From: Chloroflexota bacterium
GTDB lineage: Bacteria; Chloroflexota; UBA6077; FW602-bin22
Assembly: GCA_016875715.1 (NCBI GenBank)
Contig: VGOZ01000008.1
Location: 1 to 59,108, forward strand
Length of the DNA stretch: 59,108 nucleotides
Direction: 5' to 3'
A program made the position numbers and the translations under genes. Under the pieces are notes generated by a model that did no database searches, was not told the DNA's origin, and saw only the letters and a list, made by a program, of their open reading frames with translations. Every line of letters starts with the position of its first letter. Within the stretch, counting starts at the first letter, position 1. This document shows, piece after piece, positions 53,502 through 59,108 of this stretch.

Positions 53502-56175
53502 GCCATTCGCGGACCGCTCCCGGCAGGGCCGCCAGGGTTAGTCGCCGCTGTGATGCCGGTGGAAGAGCGTTGATAAAGGTCGCGCCGTAGGACCGGGCGA
53601 GAATGCGCCGGTCGTAGCAGATCGCGACGCCCCGGTCGGTGTGCGAGCGAATGAGGCGCCCGAATCCCTGGCGCCAGCGCAGCACCGCGTTCGGCAGGCT
53701 GTACTGTTCGAACGGCCGCTCGAACAGTTCCGCGCGTGCCGCCTGAATCGGGTCCGTGGGAACGGGGAAGGGAAGGCGGCAGATCGCGACGACCGAGAGC
53801 GCATCGCCAACGACGTCGATCCCCTCCCAGAAACTCGCCGCGCCGAGCAGGATCGAGCGGCTGTCTCGGCGAAACGCCTCCAGGAGTTGTTGGCGGGAGA
53901 GACCGTCTACGCCGTGGGCGAGCACGGTAATCTGCCGACTGGCTAGAGGCTCCCGGATCGCCCGCCATGTCTCGCGTAACTGAGCGTGACTGGTGAAGAG
54001 CGCGAGGGTGCGGCCGTCCGCGGCGATTGCGACATCCGTTAACGATTGGCTCAACGCCGCGGCGTAGCCGGACTCCTCGGGGAGACGCATGTCGGTCGGC
54101 AGTGCCAGGAGCGCCGCGTCCTCGTAATCGAACGGCGACCCGAGCGAGATCCCCCGCGCCCCCTCAAGTCCGAGGCTGCGCCGAACGAAACGAAAGTCAT
54201 CGTCTGACGAGAGAGTTGCCGATGTCAGGATCGCACTCGTCTTGCGCGCGAACAGGCGCTCCTGGAGCATCGGCGCGACATCGAGCGGCGCTCGGTTGAG
54301 AGTGACCTCGGTCCCACTCCGGCCGGCCCACGCGACTGTGGAGGTGTCACCGCTGGCAACGATCCCACCAAGGTTCAGTCTGGTCTCCTGGATGCGCGCG
54401 ACTATCGACTCGATCGAGGCGACCATCGCCTCAAACTCGGGAATGTCATCGTTCTGAAGGGTGGCTACGATGAGCGCGAGGCGTTCGATCCGCGCCTGCA
54501 GATCCGAGAGTTCCACGGAGAGGTCGTCCCACCCCCGAACAAGATCCGCGAATCGCTCGTGCTCGCGGACTCGAGCGGTCAGGCGGAGACTCGTGTCCGA
54601 GCCGGACAGCGCGCGCACCAATCCCTCCGCCGCGGCGAAGGTGACGGCGGCAGCTTCACGGCTGCGCTCCGCGACGCGTGAGATCTCGCCCAGGTGGCGC
54701 TCGATCTCACTCCGCACGGCGGAGGCCACACGCGAGACACGCAACTGCTGCGGAACCTCGCTGACCAGACCGGCCCGACGATCGGCTCCGACCGCGGATA
54801 CTGCGTCGATGAGGTCGGAGAGGGCGCGGAAGGATGCGCTGTATCCCAAATGGGTGGTCGCCTGCGATTCGAGATGATGTGCCTCATCGACGATCAGGCG
54901 ATCGCACTCGGGGATGAGTGCATTCTGGACGGCGAGGTCCGAGAGGAGCAGCGCGTGGTTCACGACCAGCACGTGCGCCGCGGCCCCGCGTTCGCGAGCA
55001 ACATAGGTGAAGCATCCGCGGCGCCCAGCGGCGTTGCAGCGCCGCCCGCTGCACGTGTCCGCCGAGGAGCAGATCTTCGCCCAGACCCGCCGCTCGTCAT
55101 CATCGAGATCGATCTCGGCGACGTCACCGGTCGCCGTCTCTCCCATCCACACCAGGATCCGCGATAGCGAGAGACGCTCGGCGTCGGTGAGGTCTGGACG
55201 CCGCGCCATAATCTGCCACCTCTGGCCGCAGACGTAGTTCGGCCGGCCCTTGATCACCGCGAAGCGGAAGGCTGATCGTGCCGCAAGAGCCAGCTGGGGA
55301 AGATCCTTCTCCACAAGCTGATCCTGCAAGTTGATGGTGTTCGTCGAGACGAGCACTCGGCAGTCGTTGGTGGTGGCGAACAGGATCGCCGGGGTCAGAT
55401 AGGCAAGTGACTTCCCGACGCCGGTTCCGGCCTCCGCCAGCAGGGTACCGCCATCGTTCAGAGTATCGAGAACCGCTTCCGCCATCCGCAGTTGCTGTGG
55501 CCGTTGTTCGAAACCGGGCAGCGAGCGCTCACACCGCCCCTCAGGACCCAGATACTCCATCGAGGCGGACACAGGGACCCGCCGCGTTGACTCCGCGGGT
55601 TCGAGGCGGACGGTCCGCGCGTTGGCCTGGAGATCGATCGTGCGCGCGAGGACGCTGTCCGCGATCGCGCGGACGGACTCCGAAGGCTCGATGCCGCGGA
55701 GTGCCGCTAGTGTGCGGAACAAGCGCCCCGCGCCGTGAGGGTCACCCGGCCAGAGTGCGGCAAGACCGCCGAGCGTTGCGGCATCGAGGTGCATGGCCCG
55801 ATCGAGCAGCCCGATGAAGGCGAGGTGGAGCGCATCCAGGCGCTGCGTCAGTGAGAGGCTATGCTCGACCGAGATCCCGGCCCACGCGCTGAGGGATTCC
55901 TCGGACACGGCCGCCACCTGAGGTAGCAGCACTCGCGCCACGTCACGAAGCGGGATCGTGGCCTCCGGCAGCCGCACGTCCAGGCGGGCCAGGGCGGCTG
56001 CGAGCGGATCGGGCCGAAACACGATCGGACTCCACGGTCGCTGCAGCAGACGAATGAGGTCTGCCGGAGCACGCGGCGCCGGCGCGCCCGCACTGATCGC
56101 CGCGGCATCGGGTGCGCGAACGGTCCATTCGCTCCGACCGAGGATCTCCGCGCCCCGGAAGGCGAGCGCGGCCAA
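53467..56175 (-). CDS. dinG: DinG-family ATP-dependent helicase with decayed N-terminal exonuclease domain
   Basis: At least 902 residues from TTG 56175; the true start is probably upstream. The helicase (from about residue 225) has FEQRPQQLRMAEAVLDTL, Walker A LLAEAGTGVGKSLAYL, the iron-sulfur cysteines ADTCSGRRCNAAGRRGCF, and DEAH in LIVDEAHHLES; domain 2 ends RQGFGRLIRSHTDRGVAICYDRRI. The first 180 residues match the length and strand pattern of a DnaQ-like exonuclease (LAALAFRGAEILGRSEWTVR; LRDVARVLLPQ) but lack its D-E acid triad. It unwinds DNA 5' to 3', probably in repair. Confidence 0.88.
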   Translation of the reverse strand: MAALAFRGAEILGRSEWTVRAPDAAAISAGAPAPRAPADLIRLLQRPWSPIVFRPDPLAAALARLDVRLPEATIPLRDVARVLLPQVAAVSEESLSAWAGISVEHSLSLTQRLDALHLAFIGLLDRAMHLDAATLGGLAALWPGDPHGAGRLFRTLAALRGIEPSESVRAIADSVLARTIDLQANARTVRLEPAESTRRVPVSASMEYLGPEGRCERSLPGFEQRPQQLRMAEAVLDTLNDGGTLLAEAGTGVGKSLAYLTPAILFATTNDCRVLVSTNTINLQDQLVEKDLPQLALAARSAFRFAVIKGRPNYVCGQRWQIMARRPDLTDAERLSLSRILVWMGETATGDVAEIDLDDDERRVWAKICSSADTCSGRRCNAAGRRGCFTYVARERGAAAHVLVVNHALLLSDLAVQNALIPECDRLIVDEAHHLESQATTHLGYSASFRALSDLIDAVSAVGADRRAGLVSEVPQQLRVSRVASAVRSEIERHLGEISRVAERSREAAAVTFAAAEGLVRALSGSDTSLRLTARVREHERFADLVRGWDDLSVELSDLQARIERLALIVATLQNDDIPEFEAMVASIESIVARIQETRLNLGGIVASGDTSTVAWAGRSGTEVTLNRAPLDVAPMLQERLFARKTSAILTSATLSSDDDFRFVRRSLGLEGARGISLGSPFDYEDAALLALPTDMRLPEESGYAAALSQSLTDVAIAADGRTLALFTSHAQLRETWRAIREPLASRQITVLAHGVDGLSRQQLLEAFRRDSRSILLGAASFWEGIDVVGDALSVVAICRLPFPVPTDPIQAARAELFERPFEQYSLPNAVLRWRQGFGRLIRSHTDRGVAICYDRRILARSYGATFINALPPASQRRLTLAALPGAVREWLRQSPGRDAPR

Positions 56176-56307
56176 GCGGAACTCACACGTTCCCGGAACT
56201 GGATCATGGACCAGAAGCAGGAGCTTTGCGTCGCGTTCCGCGGAGGAGTCCGAAATATCCGCGACGCTAACCGTCGGGGCAGCTCCGTGCCAGCAGCATC
56301 AGGGCTC

Positions 56308-56607
56308 TCAACGACGTTCGGGCGCCGAGATCAACGTGTAGTAAATCGCGACGCTCAAAACCACTACGCCGCCGATCGCCGCGGTAATCCCACTGAGGAT
56401 CAACTCATCGAACTTGATCTCGCCGCGCGCGAAGATCTGGCCCCAGCCATTCATCACGCCGAATGCCATTCCGAGCGACATCGCTCCCAGGCTACCCAGG
56501 AGGCATTCGCCGATGAGGTTGTATCCTTGCTCTCCGCGCGCGCGGAGGTACCAATGGCCCAGCACGCCTACGACGAGTCCCACCGAGAACCAGTATGCGA
56601 GAACCAC
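56308..56607 (-). CDS. GlsB/YeaQ/YmgE family stress-response membrane protein
   Basis: 99 residues from GTG 56607, preceded by AGGAGG at 8 bases. Helix 1 VLAYWFSVGLVVGVLGHWYL, a loop with GYNLIGECLLGSLGAM, helix 2 and helix 3 (SGITAAIGGVVVLSVAIYYTLI). The G-(L/I)-x-G-x-x-G-x-x-L pattern is the family core, here in ECLLGSLGAMSLGMAFG. The protein is associated with stress or transglycosylase loci; its biochemical role is unknown. It lies upstream of dinG. Confidence 0.8.
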   Translation of the reverse strand: MVLAYWFSVGLVVGVLGHWYLRARGEQGYNLIGECLLGSLGAMSLGMAFGVMNGWGQIFARGEIKFDELILSGITAAIGGVVVLSVAIYYTLISAPERR

Positions 56608-56763
56608 CCTGAAACCCTCCTGGTGCCGAGCGGGAAGCAGATTAGCGCGTCCGGGCCAGCGCTTCAACCCCCGAGTTTCTGCGATGGGCGCCGCGGCTGA
56701 GTCGCGCGATCAATCACACACGTATGAGCGCCGGGTTCAGGTGGCGTCCGGCGGACTCGCTAG

Positions 56764-56792
56764 TTGACGATGGGAAATCGCTTCGGTACACT
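56764..56792 (+). promoter_or_regulatory. Promoter of the sugar ABC transporter operon
   Basis: TTGACG (56764-56769) and TACACT (56787-56792) with a 17-base spacer, one of the best sigma-70 matches in the window. Transcription near 56800 gives a leader of about 100 bases before the GGAGGAG ribosome site of the first permease. Confidence 0.75.
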
Positions 56793-56898
56793 GCCGCCTT
56801 ACGTGAGGGGATTTGGCCGTGTCCGTTTCGGCCGCTAGCTGCCTGGACCGATTCGGGTCGAGGGAGTTATCCACCACACACCGCGGAGGAGTTCCGGT

Positions 56899-57864
56899 AT
56901 GCCGGCGGTAGCCCAGAGCACGGGGGTCGTGACGCGGTCGCGACGCACACTGGCAATTCGTGAGGCGATCTGGTTCTACATCTTCATTTCGCCGTGGCTC
57001 GTAGGCTTCCTGCTGTTCACCGCGGGACCGATCGTCGCCTCGGGCGCGTTGAGCTTCACACACAACGACCCGGTGAACTGGCCCCCGAAATGGGTCGGCA
57101 TGGCCAACTACGACCTGATGTGGAAGGACCCGCTGTTCTGGCGCTCGCTCAATACGACCTTCTATTACACGTTCTTCTCGGTACCCCTGAGTGTGGCGTT
57201 CGCAACGGTGATCGCGCTCCTGCTGAATGAGAAGCTGCCGCTGATCTCGGTGTGGCGGACGCTCTACTACCTCCCGGCGATCATCTCCGGCGTTCCGGTC
57301 GCGGTGATGTGGTGGCTGATGTTCAACTCCAGCTTCGGCCTCATCAACGGCACGCTGTGGGATATTTCGAAGTTGTTCGTTGGCGATGACAATGCGATCA
57401 TCGGTCCGCGATGGTTCTCCGACCCGCCGTGGGTGCTGCCTGCGTTCATCGTCATGAGCCTGTGGGCGTTCGGCGGGCCGATGCTCATCTATCTGGCCGC
57501 GATCCAGGGTGTGCCCACGCACCTTTATGAGTCTGCTCAGCTCGACGGTGCCAACGTGATCCAGCAGGTGTGGCACATCACGATCCCGTCGATCACGCCG
57601 GTGATCTTCTTCAACGGCATCATGGCGATCATCGGCTCGTTCCAAGTGTTCACCAACGCGTACGTGATCACCCAGGGCGGCCCGAACTACGCTTCCTACT
57701 TCTTCGTGCTTCACATCTACAACAACGCGTTCACGTACATCGCGAACATGGGTTATGCCGACGCGCTGTCCTGGGTGCTGTTCATCGTGATGCTCGTGTT
57801 CACCTATATCGCGTTCCGATCTTCCGCGGCGTGGGTCCATTACGAGACCGAAGTGGCGCGCTGA
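56899..57864 (+). CDS. ABC sugar transporter permease (MalF/UgpA type)
   Basis: 321 residues, ATG preceded by GGAGGAG. Six helices, starting EAIWFYIFISPWLVGFLLFTAG and including VWRTLYYLPAIISGVPVAVMWW; the EAA loop that docks the ATPase is YESAQLDGANVIQQVWHITIPSITP. The following tract NAYVITQGGP is typical of MalF-like carbohydrate permeases. It forms a heterodimer with the next gene product. The substrate is unknown; the enzymes elsewhere in the window suggest a sugar or sugar acid. Confidence 0.93.
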   Translation: MPAVAQSTGVVTRSRRTLAIREAIWFYIFISPWLVGFLLFTAGPIVASGALSFTHNDPVNWPPKWVGMANYDLMWKDPLFWRSLNTTFYYTFFSVPLSVAFATVIALLLNEKLPLISVWRTLYYLPAIISGVPVAVMWWLMFNSSFGLINGTLWDISKLFVGDDNAIIGPRWFSDPPWVLPAFIVMSLWAFGGPMLIYLAAIQGVPTHLYESAQLDGANVIQQVWHITIPSITPVIFFNGIMAIIGSFQVFTNAYVITQGGPNYASYFFVLHIYNNAFTYIANMGYADALSWVLFIVMLVFTYIAFRSSAAWVHYETEVAR

Positions 57865-57890
57865 GTCCGAGTCGGAGGAGAGATAACGGA

Positions 57891-58826
57891 ATGGCCACTG
57901 CATCGGTCGCACGAACCCGGAACGATGTGTCGTTCCTCTCCCGGCAGAGTGTGCGGACGAGGATATGGACCACGTTTGTCCTGGTGATCGTTGGCATCGG
58001 CGCGCTGGCGCTGATGCTGCCGGTCTGGTTCATGTTCATCACGTCATTAAAGCCTGCCGGCGTGGCGGTGGCGGGATACCCGATCAAGTGGTTCCCCTGG
58101 ACCACCGAAATGGGCCTTGGTCCGCTGGCGACATTCGTCCCGGTGCAGCCACTGTGGGCGAACTACGTCGAGGCGCACGTCTTCATGAAGTGGCTGACGG
58201 TGTACCGGAACACGATCGTCGTCTCGACGGTAACTGCAATCGGCGACGTCGTGTCGGCGGTGTTCGTCGCCTATGGGTTCGCACGCTTCCGCGCGCCGAT
58301 GCGGAACTTCATGTTCACCTGCCTGCTGGCGACGCTAATGATCCCGTTCGCTGTGCGGTTGGTGCCGGAATACCTCGGGTTTGCGCGGCTGGGCCTCGTC
58401 AACACCTTCGCGCCGCTGATGCTTCCGGGGTGGCTGGGCGCGGCGTTCTTCATCTTCCTGCTGCGCCAGTTCTTCACGACCATCCCCATGGCGATGGACG
58501 AAGCGGCGATCATCGATGGGGCGGGACCTCTGCGCGTCCTCTGGCAGGTGCTCGTGCCGCAGATTCGGCCGGCGCTCATCGTCGTCGCCATCTCCGGGTT
58601 CACGTACAACTGGAACGACTTCCTGCGGCCGCTGCTGTACCTGAACTCCGCGGACATGCGGACCGCCGCAGTAGCGCTCTCCTACTTCAACGCGATGTAT
58701 GGCGGTACGCCGTTTCACCTGATGATGGCGGGCGCCCTGGTCATGCTCATTCCGGTGCTCGGACTCTTCTTCGCGTTGCAGCGTTACTATATCCAGGGCG
58801 TTGTCATCAGCGGAGTGAAGGGCTAG
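57891..58826 (+). CDS. ABC sugar transporter permease (MalG/UgpE type)
   Basis: 311 residues from ATG 57891, with GGAGGAG about 8 bases upstream. Helix 1 is WTTFVLVIVGIGALALMLPVWFMFITSLKP; the EAA loop is MDEAAIIDGAGPLRVLWQVLVPQIRPAL, followed by the MalG-like end ALQRYYIQGVVISGVKG. It pairs with the preceding permease, 26 bases apart. No ATPase gene is visible; carbohydrate transporters of this group often share a distant MsmK/UgpC-type ATPase. Confidence 0.93.
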   Translation: MATASVARTRNDVSFLSRQSVRTRIWTTFVLVIVGIGALALMLPVWFMFITSLKPAGVAVAGYPIKWFPWTTEMGLGPLATFVPVQPLWANYVEAHVFMKWLTVYRNTIVVSTVTAIGDVVSAVFVAYGFARFRAPMRNFMFTCLLATLMIPFAVRLVPEYLGFARLGLVNTFAPLMLPGWLGAAFFIFLLRQFFTTIPMAMDEAAIIDGAGPLRVLWQVLVPQIRPALIVVAISGFTYNWNDFLRPLLYLNSADMRTAAVALSYFNAMYGGTPFHLMMAGALVMLIPVLGLFFALQRYYIQGVVISGVKG

Positions 58827-58841
58827 AGCGGGCTTAGCTAC

Positions 58842-58856
58842 CACAAACAATTTGTG
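58842..58856. repeat. Palindrome CACAAA-CAA-TTTGTG
   Basis: Six-base arms around three bases, between the second permease and the binding-protein gene. Either an operator of a sugar-responsive repressor or an RNA stem that sets relative expression of permeases and binding protein. Confidence 0.45.
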
Positions 58857-58980
58857 CCTAATGAGGAGGTAGTAGAGGAGCAGAAAGTGGGCGGATTGGA
58901 CCGCGGAGCCGGACGCGGGTCAGGCGAAGCGGCTTTTCTGACGAAAGTTCTGTCATGCGGAACGCAAAGGAGTAAGAGGT

Positions 58981-59108
58981 TGAAGGAACAGTTCATCACG
59001 CGACGACGGTTGCTGGCGGTCCTCGGCGTGAGCAGCGCGGGTACGCTGCTTGCGGCGTGCGCCGCGGCCACCCCCACCCCGGCGCCGGCGAAGCCGGCAG
59101 CCCCCGCA
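58981..59108 (+). CDS. ABC transporter substrate-binding lipoprotein, N-terminal fragment
   Basis: TTG 58981 follows AAGGAG by 8 bases. 42 residues are visible before the window ends: a twin-arginine-like TRRRLLAVLGVSSAGTLLAAC with lipobox LAAC, then an Ala/Pro/Thr-rich tether. Together with the two upstream permeases this is the start of the sugar-binding lipoprotein (family 1 type). The RRR before the hydrophobic core suggests export by the Tat route. Confidence 0.8.

Overview
This is a high-GC chromosomal segment, almost wall to wall with genes and with many 4-base (GTGA/ATGA) stop/start overlaps. It carries housekeeping genes (ribosomal protein S16, RimM, TypA, YchF, TilS, Hpt, FolD, ErpA, three tRNAs) and no transposase, integrase, phage gene or CRISPR array. 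GTG/TTG starts, several near-leaderless promoters, lipoproteins with short lipoboxes, two FtsH paralogues, the PyrR-regulated order pyrR-pyrB-pyrC-carA-carB-pyrK-pyrD and many Gfo/Idh/MocA sugar oxidoreductases fit a member of the Chloroflexota; that assignment is inference from gene content and style, not from a marker-gene tree.

Layout. 1-1.3 kb: start-proximal part of a trypsin-like lipoprotein on the minus strand. 1.8-11.3 kb: Gfo/Idh oxidoreductases, a zinc alcohol dehydrogenase, an SDR enzyme, and a tightly coupled minus-strand operon of an MMPL exporter, an AttH/CrtC-like lipoprotein, a UroD/MtaA-like protein and an AtpZ-like fusion. 11.4-17.3 kb: YchF and TypA GTPases, two hypotheticals, a very long HlyD-like lipoprotein. 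17.2-25.7 kb: an orphan CheW coupled to GlpD, a DECD-box helicase, the NAD operon (NiaR repressor, NadA, and a NadC fused to a nicotinamidase), a lipoate-ligase-like protein and KDG kinase. 25.7-29.5 kb: small unknowns, a frameshifted LamG-like gene, an esterase and another Gfo/Idh protein. 29.5-39.6 kb: FtsH paralogue 1, ErpA, FchA-FolD, a Usp-TrkA-TrkA operon, an HNH nuclease, a metallopeptidase lipoprotein, rpsP-khpA-rimM and two tRNA-Ser genes. 40-49.8 kb: pyrimidine operon with a PyrR-binding RNA leader, ending in a TolB-like propeller. 49.9-56.6 kb: tRNA-fMet, tilS-hpt-ftsH, a DinG-like helicase with a decayed exonuclease domain, GlsB. 56.9 kb to the end: sugar ABC transporter (two permeases and the start of the binding lipoprotein).

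How the genes work together. Three pathways are nearly self-explanatory: de novo UMP synthesis to orotate under PyrR control; de novo NAD synthesis plus nicotinamide salvage under NiaR; and one-carbon interconversion split between FchA (cyclohydrolase) and a FolD that has lost the cyclohydrolase lysine. Sugar and sugar-acid use is suggested by the ABC transporter, the Gfo/Idh proteins and KdgK. The most unusual items are the NadC-nicotinamidase fusion, the FolD/FchA division of labour, the DinG with a vestigial nuclease domain and no ordinary start codon, the MMPL-AttH-UroD-AtpZ operon, and a repeated promoter geometry in which the -10 box lies only 6-10 bases before the start codon.
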